Origin: Meghimatium bilineatum
Taxonomy: Eukaryota > Mollusca > Gastropoda > Stylommatophora > Philomycidae
Direction of reading: 5' to 3'
DNA length: 64,000 nucleotides
NCBI GenBank assembly: GCA_034231615.1
Contig: CM067314.1
Span: 5,210,501 to 5,274,500 of the forward strand
The position numbers and the translations under genes were made by a program. Positions 12,301-27,300 of this stretch are shown here, one piece after another. The notes under the pieces are model-generated. The model saw nothing but the letters and a program-made list of their open reading frames with translations. It ran no database searches and was not told where the DNA came from. Every line of letters begins with the position of its first letter. Positions within the stretch are counted from its first letter, which is position 1.

Positions 12301-15300
12301 AAGTACTGTTACAAAAATAAAAAATATTTTTAATGATTTTAAATTAGTGCAATTAATGAAATTTCTCAAATACTTCATCTCTATTTTTTTCCTTGTTCTC
12401 TCTCTCTCTCACACACACACACACAGACACTCACATACCAGAGCCTACAGATATCTTACCATAGATATTTGACATGGGAATCATATCCTGATATGATTGG
12501 ACAATTGTCAGAACAAGAGGGGTTGTGACAGATTTCTTTACAGCAGCAAAGAATACGTCCAGGATTACCTCATATCTAGTGAAGTTGGCAACTAAATCCC
12601 CAGGTTGAACAGTAATGTTTCCTTCTGATTTCAAAATGAACAAAATTTAACGGTAAAACAGGAAATATACTTTCACAATTTTGGAGCACATTTCACATAA
12701 TACATCTTCTATAGCATACATTAACTCATCCTCTACCATGAGTCTCAGACAGAGACCGTATATGTTATCCTCATTGCCATAAACCAAAAGGGGTGACCTG
12801 ATTTGATTTTTCGTAACATCATAATACTACACTTTTCCCTGCCTTACTCTGATCCATCTAAGTTTTTAATTCATCTTTATTACTGCACTATTTGAGAACA
12901 TAGAACATTAATTTGTCCTACAAAATCTTATCTTATGCATCAAATTTTACAAATAAGAAAGAAATACAACAGATGGATGTATATACAAATGAGAATGAAA
13001 ATTAAAAATCACTGCCTAAGTTTAATGTGTTGAGAAATTGGTGCAAAGAAAATTATACATATTTAATATGCAGGCAGGAATGTAGATAACACATTTATTA
13101 TTCCTATAAAATACATGACAAGGTTATTTAAGAGCACAACCTCTCAAGAAATGGAAGAAATATTTGAGAGTACAACCTCCCAAGAAATATTTGAGAGCAC
13201 AACCTCCCAAGAAATGGAAGAAATATTTGAGAGTACAACCTCCCAAGAAATGGAAGAATATTTGTGGAATTGACGGAAAAATTACACATTCTCTGAGACT
13301 ACAATTTACAATAGAATGGAGAAGAACAATCACAATTTAGTAAACATGCTACAAGTACTAGAGACCAACATTACTAAACAAGAAAACAGATATCAGCAAT
13401 CAAGACTTAAAATTATTGTGTTGTGGTTAAGCTGTTGAATGTTTTCTTGAGATATTTATTGCTTTCTGATATTAATAATATGGTAAAAGAAAAAGATTGC
13501 AAAAGAAAAAGATCAAGACCAAGAGAGACTCTTCACAGAAAAACCATTAAAGACTGTATGACTATGGGTCTCAATAACATGCAAGAATTACACACAGTAG
13601 CATCTCATCTCTCGAACTGGAGAGCTCTGGTTTCTATATTATATGTACCATATTCAGGATTGAAGGAAAAAATAAAGACAGACAGGCAGGTATGCAGACA
13701 GATAGATAAGCAAATATTAATAATTTATATTTATTGTTTATTATCCATCTTTCTTACACAAAAAAAGAAGATTTCTGAGACAGTACAATAACACTGAAGT
13801 ATTTAAATATTCTAGGGATCTTTTTGGTATGTTTTAGAGAAGTAGTGTGATCGAATTATGAGAACATGTCGACTCAAGTTGTGAGTTGAATAAGTGCCAA
13901 CTAAACAAACCAGGTTCACATGCTATCTACATTTTTCAGAACATTCTGGTGCAATAGTTAAACCATTTTTCTTTTGTCAAGACATCAAGTGTGAACATTT
14001 TGGAGGGCGCAGAAGAATGATGGTCAACCAGCATAGGATCGGTACTGTCAGCAGAAATGTGATGGCGGATACACTCAAGGAGAGATCGGAGCAACTATGG
14101 ATGTGTCCAGTTTGCAGTGATGATGATCCGACGACTAACTAACTAACTAACTAACTATCAAGGGTTATATTCCAGGTCATGAAATCCTGTTTACATTTTT
14201 CAGAAATCCCCAAGGACTATTGCTTGATTACTCTGCTCAGTTTAAGAATGAAGTGGGTCAAAATAAACCCCCATATTACTCTTAGAAAACAGCTGATTTT
14301 TAAACAGCTGATGACATGTAAAAACAATATTATTTAAAACATTTAAAGACAATTAAAAACAATATTTAAACAACATTTAAAAACAAAATTTAAAAACAAT
14401 ATTATTGGGCATATAACAGAGTATAGCAATGAATTTACATGATAGCATAGTACTCGTCAGGCAACATGCCATTGAGAGGGGCAGAGTATATACAAGGAAA
14501 TCCGTATACAATGAAGCCAGTCCTCTATGTTTTTTTAATCTAAATGTAGTCTTGTTTCCTGAAGATGCTCTATGTGTAAGAATGTGTAAATTAGTATGTC
14601 TCATTTCCTAGTTGGTAAACTACATGCAAATCAAAGAAGAAAGTCATGGTATGTCATTTTTTTACTTTTATGGTTTGTTCTAAAACCACCGCTAGATCTC
14701 TCTTGTAGCAAGACAAATGGTCCAACTAATCTAATCAGCAGTATGTAGTCAGTATGTAGTCGAAAAATGGAGATATGTTATTGTCAGTGTTATATTTGTA
14801 CCAATGGCCCGATATATCCAAAATTGTTAAGGTTGTATGTATGTGGCCAGTGTTTTATCAATTTCATAGAATCGTTGGCTTTCTTAGTCATATCATTAGT
14901 AAACAGGTCCTTTGTGTCACAGCCTGTTTATTAGCTTGCTTACACAGCACATTGAATGAAATAGATCATATGAAGGCAATCTGAAGCACATCCTTTGTCA
15001 CTTATATAAATGCTGATCATGGTCATTGACCTTGTGCCACTGCCTGGCTCACAATTCACCTGACTACAACTGATATGTTGATATGACCTACACTGCGTGT
15101 ATTAATAAAGATAATAGTTACCTTTGAAATAATCTGGAACCATTTTCAACAATTTATGATATCCAGGCAAGCGAAACAATTTGGCCATGTTGATTCTTTC
15201 AAATGCACCACGTGAGCTTATGTAATCCACTGAGGATGAGAAGATAATCTTAATTATTCCCTCAACATATTTTATTCATTGAGGATGGTTGCAAGATGGT

Positions 15301-18300
15301 TAAAAGACATCTATCTATAAATCCATAACGCATTAGGGTCATAGGGGTACTACATTGGGTACTCCTCATTAGATACATGCTTCAGCACACAGTCATCCAG
15401 CAATTTCTATCTTCAACGATAATAATGGTAAACGATAAAGGATGAGTGAGAAAAAATCTTGCCCTGGATGTTGTCTTACCATGTCTTTATTTTCCCTCCT
15501 CTGCTTCTCCCTCTTTGACGGTTCCCTGCAGTATTGTTTTTGACAAGGAATCATGTCTGCATACATGTCCAAACCATGCTAGTTTTCGTTTCATTATTGA
15601 AAGCAATGGTTCTTGTAAACCTGCATACATCTCTATTTTATTTCTTAAGTACACAATTTTTTTATGCTTTCTGTAGGAGATTCGTAGAATTCGTCTAATA
15701 TTTGTATTAGAAACCCTGTAATTATCTCTCCATGGCCACAGTAAGTATCCAACTCTCACAACCATAAAGCACAACAAAAAGCACTAGTGAGCTATACAGT
15801 TTGATTTTAGAAGTTTACATGATTAACAAATTATTTGTTCAGTTACCACGGCCATAGGGTCTCCGTAAAAGACATATGACTGTATAACCAGAACAGAATA
15901 GAACATCTGCAGAGTTATGAAAATCAGGACACAGAAAATCATTAACAGACAACTTCAAGGAATGGATTGGTCACAATGTTTCTACTCTCATTTACATCAT
16001 AGAATACAAAGATTGTTGATGACTATATTGATGCATCCAATATAGTACCCTTATACAATTCTGAGCTTTAATAGATTTTATGGATAAATTGTGCAAATAC
16101 ATAAATATCCTTCATGGTAATAGTTGTATAGCTACAAGACTCAGTATTTCCAGAATTTGGCCATCAAATTTATGTTTTAGTAATTTCTGTATTCATGATG
16201 AATTTAGAAATTTATTTCAAGTTTGGCTAATTTTGCCATACTTTATGTGATATGGCTATTAAATTTCCACTATCTGGCAACCCTGAAAGGATATATGGTT
16301 TATAATATTATGCATATAAAAAGTTGAAAATCAATGAAGACATGAACATGGTGCACCACACCTACCTGTGACTCTTACACGAAATGTTTCTGGTAGATTA
16401 GATCCAAAATCATAAATCAGCAGGTAATATGTATTTTGTCCCTCCATTCTTACACTGAGGAAGAAGATGTATACACATTGTGTAAACAAATATACAACTT
16501 TTTATTCTTTTTCCATGTTAGTTCTTCTTCAGCGTTCATTCTTAAACTTCTGCTGGTTTTCTCTTGCAGCAGGGAAATCGTCCTACTATATGTAGTCCAG
16601 AGAATGAAATTGCATTGTCGCTGTTTTATTTGTGCTAATGCAGTGACAAATACATGTTCGGTAGAGTGTTAGTACTATCTCTAAACTGTTGTTAACAGCT
16701 TTGCTGCAATATATGCACCTTTCAGCCTGACACATCTGACTTCAGCATGGCTTCTTGTTGTTGGCATTCTATGGGATGGAAGAGCCAACACTACCTATAA
16801 AACCTCAATAAATGCTACTTACAACGTATATGACAGGATGTTTAAACAGTCTTACTATTCTGTGCACCCCTATCAGGTCCAGAAACAGAAGCTGTAAATG
16901 CTAATTGTTCAACTATAGCTAATCATAGTATGTGTTTGGGGGGGAACTCCTTGGTATGGTGGTTAAGCTGTTCACTTTGTCAGCTGATAACCTTGGACTG
17001 ATGTGACCAAGAGTAACCCAGAAAAAAAAAATCGGTATATTACAAGTAGACGCCACATGTTTAATTATTTCCCCTGTCAATGTTTGAAAATTTCATGTTC
17101 GTTATTTAATAATTGAAATATTTATTTATTTAGGGCTGGGGTTATGGTTCATCATCATCATGTGCCATGCCGGCTGGCGTAGGCGGTCATGGCTCTCCAC
17201 AGCTCTCTATCCACAGTTATTATGTATCAAGGACGTTGTTTCTTTGCTGTGCCAGGTTGTCAATCTGTCTAATATTTTCTCACGTTATCACCCTCTGTTT
17301 CTGTTGCCTTTAATTTTGCCTGTTGTGACTATGTGACTAAAGCTGCCGGGGTCACCAGGCTTGATAGATTGCGAAATGAATATATCGGGGAAAGAATAGG
17401 TATAATATCTTGTACAGATTACATAGAGAGAGAACATATCAAGTGGTTTGGCCACAATATGAGAATGCATCACGAAAAGTTTCCCGTACAAGCATATAAC
17501 CAAATGAGATACACATGAGATACTTCAGGGTACAAAGCCAGAGGAAGACCACGGAAAAGATGGATAGAAAGCGTCAGGGACATCCTGTACAGACATGGTC
17601 ATAGCACAGCCGAGGCCACACGTCTGGCGATAGAACGCAAGCTCGAGCTCCAATCACCCCTATGCTTAATGGCAAGAATGGATCACAAACCACCTGGGGA
17701 TAGACAATAGACTATGTTCTCCAAACCTGCCTGTCTCATGAAGTGGCCAAAGTAAGTATATTGCCTTTTTCTTACATTGTTACGGTCCGTTTCACATTTG
17801 ATTCTTTCAACACCTCTACATTAGTTTTTCTGGCAGTCCATGATATTATCAACATTCTCCTGTAGAACCACATCTCTGTTGCCTCTAATTTCCCACTTTC
17901 CAGTTTGTTTATTGTCCAAGACTTGCACCCATATGTTAGTATAGGGGTTATATAGCACAGCAGAACTCTCTTTCTCACCTCTAATGACAAGGTCATATTA
18001 CACAGTATATTTTTCATTTTTCTGAATGTTGTTTTTGCCTGTCCTATTCTGCATCTTAAGATTAGATTTAGCATTTTATAATTCTCATTTTTAACTAGTT
18101 TGTAATTTGTTTAGATGTTACTATTTTCCTCATGTCATTGAAGATACTTTTAGCCATTCCTATACTCCTTTTAACTTTTGTTTCACATCTGCCGTCATTT
18201 GTGGCTATGTATTGTGTCCAAGATATTGATAATATTTTACCTATTGGAGTTTCTCTACATGCGCATGCGGTTGTTTCTGTGGTTCTCACCAATGGCTGGC

Positions 18301-21300
18301 TAGACAAACCAACCATGCTACAGAAAACCTTAGTAGATGACATGCTTTTATATTGAGGTTATCTTCCTATAGAAGCTTCATGGCACGTCATCTATACAAT
18401 CCCGTAGTCGAAACCTTCGATAACAGTTACCATGTTGTTCCGACAGGCCGACGCTGTGTTTGAATTAGTTACGGGCACAGCGTGGGTGGACAGAACAACA
18501 AAGAAACCTGTCGCAAGGGCCAGAGTTGTGCCCTGATGTCGACGTCTGTTTCGGCAGTATTGGACTCAAAATACCATCGAGTCGAATGGCTGCTGGAACA
18601 GAGGGCGGAGCACTTATGTGAATGCCACACATGCTGTGAGGCCAGTTGTCTAATCAAGAATCAAGTTTCTCTCAATGTATGTTTATGTTTAGCTCTTGTA
18701 CTTCTGTGTCTTTACTGTTTATTATGGTTTTTGATATTTATATCCAGTCCATATTCTTTGAAAAGAATATATTCCTAGTCTAGAAAAGTCCATATTCCTA
18801 GAAGATCACTACATTAAAAAAAGGCTGGGTTGATGACTACGTCCTGAATAGGATATACAGCCTATTTTTTTTTATATTTGGGCCTAACTCAGATTTGTGT
18901 ATTTATTGGCAGTTTGTAACAAAAACATCTGCTAAAAGAGTTTGTTGTGATGCTTGGTGTTGTCATACAAACCCTTTTTTGTAAAAGGGATGGGGGGGGG
19001 GAGTATCAATGTAAATCATGAAATTTACACATAGCAACAAGTAAGGGGTAAACCTGCATAAACAACTAAACTTCCACAAACAAATGTAGATAAATGTACA
19101 TTCCACAAAAATATAATAATAGGGTTTTAAAAATAATAAATTGCTTATTACGCCCAACAACACGCCCTGACGACAAGGCCGTAGATAGGAGGAGAATGTT
19201 CACACACCCTCCCAGCAAAACAGATTATGAATTTGATCAGGCTACTGTTAATTGACACAGCCAAAAAGGATGGCAAACAAACCCGAAGGACCTCTTTTTT
19301 TGGGTGGCTGTGGATGGAGACCCCCTCGACATTGTGTATTGTTTTGCATGCTAAATTATGGTTTTTCAGAACTTTTTGTATGGTTTTTAGTCTCGACTGG
19401 TTGACAACTATCAGCTATGTGTTATACAGGGAAATTTACTATAAAAGGATGCAGTATAGAGGGGTCCCACTGTATATCTACCACTTGTTAATTTCTGTTT
19501 TTTATTTACTGTTACATGTGCATTATCCATCTGGGTATGACATATTTTCTTCATTTCATTATTATTGATATATTTTTAAAAGTAATTTGTATTTTTGGTG
19601 ATGTATGCCTTTGTCTGTATTTGAGCTTTCATCAGCTTGAGAAGCAACTATACTTTTTTCAATTTTGCCATTGCTTCAAGTTCTGAGTTGAGCAAAAATA
19701 TATTATTGAGCATTGATATATTTTTATTTATACTATTGGTATGGCTTTTTCATTTTTAGATATATATCTGAGTTTGTTTTGATGCTCAAGAAGTACAAGG
19801 TCTTGTTTTCTATAACGCTAGAACATTTCTCAAGGGGCCCTTTTTTCATACTCAGAAGATTCCAACATGACAACAGCCCTGCAGCATACGGGTAGATGAT
19901 TATCATAAATTAGTAAAATTCAAGTACAGTACTAAAAAAATGACTGACTTGATATTTGTATTATACAAAAACTTGCTTACCTAAACAGTGCAAATATAGT
20001 TGCAACACTGACAGTCTACTTACACACAGCCATTATCTAAATGAATGCCATAGAGTGAATGTAGATGAGAATAATTGATAAATCTGACCTACTTTTTGAG
20101 GTCAGGTATTGACCAGGTAATCTGAGGATCATTTGCTCTTGTAATTCTGCAATCACTACATTCCAATCCAATTAGTAATCCTAACTTAGGTGTCACTAGA
20201 TTCCCGCAGTTCCGGAAACATCTGATGAAAAATAATTTTTTTTTTTATGGTTGAAAATACTAAAACAGTTCAATAAAATTGTTAAATGGGGAATAGGGCA
20301 TATAGGCCTATATAAGAAGTGATAAAACCATTTACCTGTATTATGTATTGATTATTATTTATGTCTACATAGGCCTATGTAAAAATTATATTTCCTACTA
20401 TACCAAGAAATATTTTTCACTTAAATCTGGTTGATCAATTATCTACTTGTTGAAATTCTGAAACAAAGTCATCAAAACATTTCTAGAATTTATGAACTGC
20501 TTAATGTTTTACATTTTCTTTTCATTATAGGATTTTCCTGTAGGAAAATATCTGGCAACAAAAACATAACTAGAAAGCTGCGTTAAGGTCTGCAGTGAAA
20601 TATCTGGCAACAAAAACATAACTAGAAAGCTGTGTTAAGGTCTGCAGTGAAATATCTGGCAACAAAAACATAACTAGACAGCTGTGTTGAGACCTGCATG
20701 AAAATATCTGGCAACAAAAACAGGGCATCTTTGTGAAAACATGTAATAAAACAAAATTTACTAACAGTAAAACACTGTGAATCTAGTTAAGTTTACTGAA
20801 AACAGTGAGGAATACCTGATGGTAAAAACTCCATGGCTCAGTGAGCCAAACGTAATTCTTCTTTCTACAGTTCCACTCACAATTAAATCTGCATCTGCTG
20901 GATGTTGATATGTCGCAGTGAACTTCACTGTTATCTGAGCACCTAGGACCATGTAGTGTGCCGGAATTAAAAGTGTTGTACCTGAAAAAGTAATAACAAT
21001 TTTTGCAAACTTTCTGCTGTTGCAATTGCTATCAAACTCCTGCAGATTAGCAGGATGTAGTCCAGAGTATGGAATGAGTTGTATCATGGTTTACAGCTTA
21101 GTTGCAATATCTGCGTTTTTCAGTCTGATACATCCGATATCAGCTTGGCTTATTGATCACTTTGATCCTGTTTATACTACTGTTCATCCATAACAAGTGA
21201 TAATGACCATTTGTTACATCCACTTTTGAAATTCAATTAGAGTTATGTCCTTGACTATGAGTTTGTAGATGACTAATAAGCACTATTCTTGTCGCAGTTG

Positions 21301-24300
21301 TCCTTGGACAGTTCGGGCATGGGTTGATCACTGTAGATAGTTTTTTTTTAACTTATGACTTACAAGTTACTCTCCACTGCTGAGCTGCTTCATTTATCCT
21401 CTTTTCACAAGATGCTGAGCTTTTTTTTCAATTTGACTCTATATAGGATGGGACATCCGACATCACACCAAAACCTCCTTAGTTGATTCTTGAGATATTC
21501 TTGGCAGGTAGCAATATTCCTATTTTGTGCTCTCCTTTCAGGCTCCAGCAACATCTTATAAAATCCATGTCATGTGATATTGTTCTAATAATCCATGCCA
21601 TGTGATATTGTTCTAATATTCTATGCCATGTGATATTGTTCTAATAATCCATGCCATGTGATATTGTTCTAATATTCTATGCCATGTGATATTGTTCTAA
21701 TAATCCATGCCATGTGATATTGCTAATCATTAATGCTCACAGCCTTATGTTTCCCGTTGCTGACAATTATTTCCAATACCAATGTTTTCCTATACCACAA
21801 TGCCAGGTTGCCTAACATCTCTTTTGGTCTTTTCCTAGCTATCTTGCTCTTCAACATGTCTCATGATGTATCCAAACAATGAGGTTTGTATCTTTCAGGT
21901 GTAGGTAAGCAGCTCTCTTCTAGAATTAACTTCATCATATCTCCATTACACTGTGTATTTGTCCATGGTGTTCTTAACATTCTTCTATAAAACCACATCT
22001 CTACTGCCTCTATACAATTGTTCACTTACTTGCAGATATGCCTATGCTATTGTTAATTATAGAATATAATAATATATTAAATATTGGCTATGTTTTGATG
22101 TCATTAGACTTTATGCAAATCCAAAGTGCCCAGATTTCCCAGAAACGTAATGGAATGCAGAGATGGTTTCTGTTATTCACTGGTTAACAGGAGGCATACT
22201 CTTTAATCTGCCCTACAGGTGTCCAGTCTTACTTGTGCTACATTTCTTCTTCTTCTTCTGCGTTCATTCTCAAACTCCTGCGAGATCTCTTGTAGCAGAA
22301 CAATGGCCGTACTAGATTTCCAGCAGGATGTAGTCCAGAGAATGGAAATGCGTTGTGTCGCCGTTTTATTTGCGCCAATGGCCCGACACATCCGTCTTCG
22401 GCGGGTGCTACATTTAATAACACATTTTCTTAGTCACAGCCCAAATATGTCACATCCCACTTGAAATATTGATGTCAACATTCAGCAGGCACACACTACG
22501 AAACTCCAGCACATCCCACTTAAAATATTGATGTCAACATTCAGCAGGCACACACTACGAAACTCCAGCGCATCCCAATTCAAATATTGATGTCAACATT
22601 CAGCAGGCACACACTACGAAACTCCAGCACATCCCAATTCAAATATTGATGTCAACATTCAGCAGGCACACACTACGAAACTCCAGCACATCCCAATTCA
22701 AATATCTACAGATCAAATGCAAATCATCTCAGTCTTTACACATGTATTATTGCATCTAATAATTTAATGTATTATACAAATTATTACCTTGTATTTTACA
22801 GGGGCACAAAAGAGGAGAAAATAAAAGTAACAATTCCACCTGCCATGCATGTTATAAGAGGAAACTGGCTGTGGGGTTTATTATCTCATCAAATGATTTC
22901 AGTAATCAACCCTATAAAAAAACATAGTTGGACTTATGGGACGGAAAGAATCAGCCCTTAGGCTATATCTGTTGCATGACATGATGAAATAATCGTTTTA
23001 GCTATGAGCATGTCGCTCTTGACAGCCCAGACCAGTCTTTCTGACAAAAGTACAGAATCTTCTCAGTTGTGTAACTGAGACGACACCTGGACTCCTATAA
23101 GGTTGCCTCAAGGCATGGTGTTGTGTAAGGAAGGTTTATGGATGCATGCTTAGTCCCAGAAGAGAGACATTCCAGTGTGGCAGTATCCAAGAATTATCAC
23201 ATTGTGCCAGAAGCACAGTACATATTTCAGGGACAAATATTTCATCATTCTTCTGTCAGATTTGTTGACCAATCCACAGTGATGACATCTAGCACCCCCC
23301 GTCACCTAGGAGTCTGCTACAAAAGGACAAAGGTGTAATGTCTGCTGACCTGAATGTCTTTGTCATCCATGTGAATTATATAATAGAAAACAAAAGTATG
23401 AAATTGAAATGAGATATGACAATTTTTTTTTCACATGTATCATGGTCAACCCTATCCTCCCCCTCCCCTAACTCTTCTTAGTCACCTTCTACAACATGCA
23501 TGGAAACAATAGTGGTCATATTCTTTGCACCCTGAACCAAGCCCTGGTTGCAACACAGGTGAATCAGTAGGACCTATACTGAAAGTAAGTCACAGCAATG
23601 CTACATCCAGAGTAGAAGACCATTTAGTCAATTGCATTGCAGAGTACAGCTACATTGCATGATGCAGCTGTTGTTGTTCATCCATCGCAAGTGATAATGA
23701 TCATTTGTTACATCCACTTTTGAAACATCAGAATTGTGTCCTTGATTATGAGTTTGTAGATGGCTAATAAGCCTTATTTGGGTCGCAAATGTCATTGGAC
23801 AGTTCAGTTTATGGTCTACCCATGGTACAGCTACAATGCATGGTACAGCTACACTGTGTGGTACAGCTACACTGCATGGTACAGCTACACTGCATGGTAC
23901 AGCTACACTGTGTGGTACAGCTACACTGCATGGTACAGCTACACTGCATGGTACAGCTACACTGTGTGGTACAGCTACATTAACTGTAAGTCAACTGGGA
24001 CTTGAAATAGCTATGGAAAATTTGTTCATCTACAGATTGCCAGATGCTACACTAATCTGGAGCTTAAAGTACAACTCTGATGCCTTGCACCGGAAACAGG
24101 AGTAACAGAATCATACTGCTTTGATGTTCTAGCATCATCATTAATATCATCTATTTTTTCTTTATTGTGTGAAAGCTTCAGATGTATTCATCACTAGAGT
24201 CATAGACAAATACATATTAATCTGGAATATTAACATTATTTGATTCTAATTTTTAGATTTGTCCTGTTACCACAGTTGTTAGTGCACTGCCATCTAAGAC

Positions 24301-27300
24301 TGCTTGTTTATAATTCATCTTCTTCATTGTTCAGTCTCACATTCCAGCTGGATCTCTCTTGTAGCAGGCCAATTATCCTACTTGAATTCTAGAAGGATGT
24401 AGTCCAGTCGTTGTGTCGCTTTATTATTTGTGCCAATGGCTCAACACATCCGGCTTTGGTTGGTTTATAATTAAATCCCAAGTTTAGGTGGAATTTCCTT
24501 CTTCTGCATTCATTCTCAAACTCCTGCAGATTTGCAGAATATAGTCCAGAGAATGAAATGCATGGTCTCTGATTTCTGCTCCTTTAAGCCTGACACATCT
24601 GATTTCAGCATGACTGTGGACCACTTTGACTCTATATGGAATTAGGCAATCAGTCCTTTCCCAAAATTTTATTAAATGTCTCTTACAACATGCATGGCAG
24701 ATTTCAGTTGTGCTATTCTCTGCTTCCCTCTCAGGTCCCAACAACACATGGGTAATTTTGGAATTAAAATTAATCTTTAAATACAATTATAAGGAAAGTC
24801 TGCAAAGTTGAGTAGAGAGTCAAATAAAATTGATACAAGAGCAAGTGTTCACAAAGTATTTTAACAAAAACAATATTTGATGAATCTTGTACCCTTTTCA
24901 TTCAGCAGTATTTCCGAATCATTTGTTATCGTTGGGTCATAGATTTCCAAGCCGGTTCGCAAACGCTGACACAATGAATGTCCACGACATCTCCATAGAA
25001 AGCTGGCAAGAGATCATAATATAAGACAAATCAAATCACGGTTGATAATGTATCAATATAAAAATGAAAATTTATAAAGAGAGAAATATAACACTACAGC
25101 TTCTGGTTACAGATGCCAGTCATAAATACAATAACATTTATGTGGCTATCCTAAACATTAACTAATAATGACTGTATCTCTTTCATGATCCCCTTGCATT
25201 GAACCCCATAATGGTCTTATGGCACTCAACTATATTATTTTTTACTTAAAAACTACATAAATATTGAAAAATATATATTAAAAGGATTAAATAGTAGTTT
25301 TATGTTGAATAATACACAGGATAATTCAATACACAGGATTGTCCAATATACAGAATCTTTCAATACACAAGATCATTGATTACACAGGAGCATTCAACAC
25401 ACAGTATCTTTCATTACACAGGATCCATCAACACACAGGATCTTTCATTACACAGGATCCATCAACACACAGGATCTTTCATTACACAGGATCCATCAAT
25501 ACGCAAGATCTTTCAATACACAGGATCATTCTTTTTCTTCTTCAGCATTCATTCTCAAACTCCTGCTGGATCACTCTTGTATTAGGACAATGGTCCTCTA
25601 GATTTCCAGCAGGATGTAATCCAGAGAATGAAAATGCGTTGTGCCATCACATTATTTGCGCCAATGGCCCGACACATCCGTCTTCGGCAGTGGATCATTA
25701 AATACACAGGATGTTTCAATACACAGGATCGTTCACTCACTACACAGTATCTTTTAATACACCAGATCATTCCACACACAGGATCGTTCAATACACAGAA
25801 TCATTCAATACACAGGATTTTTCCCACTATTATTCAAAGTAAAACTGCTATTTAACCATTTTTATATATTTTTGAGGGATTGTCCTTGGCATGATAGTTA
25901 AGATGTCTGCTTTGTGCTCAAGAGGTCGCAGGTTCTAATCCGGCTCGCATCATCTTTTTTATACAGGCTTTTTTTTGGAAATCCATGGGGATTATCGCTT
26001 GAAACTATGGAGTGCATACTATAAAGTGGTATTCTCAGCAAGCGACATGCCACTTTGTTGAGAGATGGAGACATGTGGGGTAATCCAAGTACAATGAAGT
26101 CAATCCTCTACACCTTTTGAACCATTTTATATTGTGTCACTTTTCACTTACTATACCATGCAGTTTTACTGTAGCCTCCAGATCACTCAATTAGTAAGTA
26201 TAACTACATATATAACTACAGATAAATACAAATTCTGGCTTTAGATCTATGTATGTTATTAACACTCTCCTTGTTCATTGTATTTTTTTCTATTTTATTG
26301 TTAAGCTCTAGGTAACTAGGATGATGCTGCCTGAAGAATTGTGTCTGTAGTGCTTTTATCACATTTTATATCATGGCTACAACATGTGACTTTGACCCAA
26401 CACACCCAACTTCGTCATAGTCAAGTCAACAGCTATAACTTTATTGATATTCTTATTATTTTCAGTTTGCAGTGGAATGCTTGCCACTGCAACTATTGCT
26501 CTCAAATATATTTGTGATGTTCTGTCTATTTCAGTCTAGCTCTGTAGTGGGGAAGTACAGAGCAAATCTTGGATGGTCAAGGTAGGCATTAGCACTAAAT
26601 TTTCAAATTGGGTTTATATCATTATAAACACCACATCTAGATAGCCCTTGAAATTTGCAATTCAACGACACCTCAACCATGTCTGTAGGTCAATTATGTG
26701 AAAAGTTATGAATTTTTTGGTCGAAATTTAACAAAAAGATAATTACATGAGAACATATAATAAAATATAAACAGACTGATGAAGAAAGTTGTGACCAAGA
26801 ATTGAAGCCGAATTAACAATTTATGAAATATTTTAGTTATTTACGATAAAATTTGCATAAAACTATACATTTTTGTGTCCGGGAAGGCAAGACGCATCTT
26901 TTGTATATTCTGCACACATTTTCAGACGTAATTGGGGCTAATTAATATTCAAAATGGTGGCTAATTTGCATAATTTACTTTCAATTGAATAGTCTAATTA
27001 TTTAATATTTCACTTATTTATGATAAAATACCCTACAAACTATACATTTTTGTGTTCGGAAATGTCAGACGCATCTTTTGAAATTACTGCACACATTTTC
27101 AGACGTAATTGGGGCTAATTAATATTCAAAATGGTGGCTAATTTGCATAATTTACTTTCAATTGAATAGTCTAGTTATTTAATATTTCACTTATTTATGA
27201 TAAAATACCCTACAAACTATACATTTTTGTGTTCGGAAATGTCAGACGCATCTTTTGAAATTACTGCACACATTTTCAGACGTAATTGGGGCTAATTAAT

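Noticed and set aside
20783-21025. Cysteine-rich alternative frame of exon 9
   Set aside because: Open but with a phase that fits neither neighbouring exon. The main frame carries the REJ-like motif.
23760-24105. Overlapping plus frames with WYSYTA, VQLHCM and GTATLH repeats
   Set aside because: 18-bp minisatellite read in three frames.
25305-25855. Possible CRISPR-like alternation of repeats and spacers
   Set aside because: A eukaryotic context and directly adjoining degenerate units without unique spacers. It is a minisatellite with a SINE in it.
25880-25950. tRNA gene (Leu-like)
   Set aside because: B box present but arms do not pair well, and the sequence continues into a repeated SINE body.
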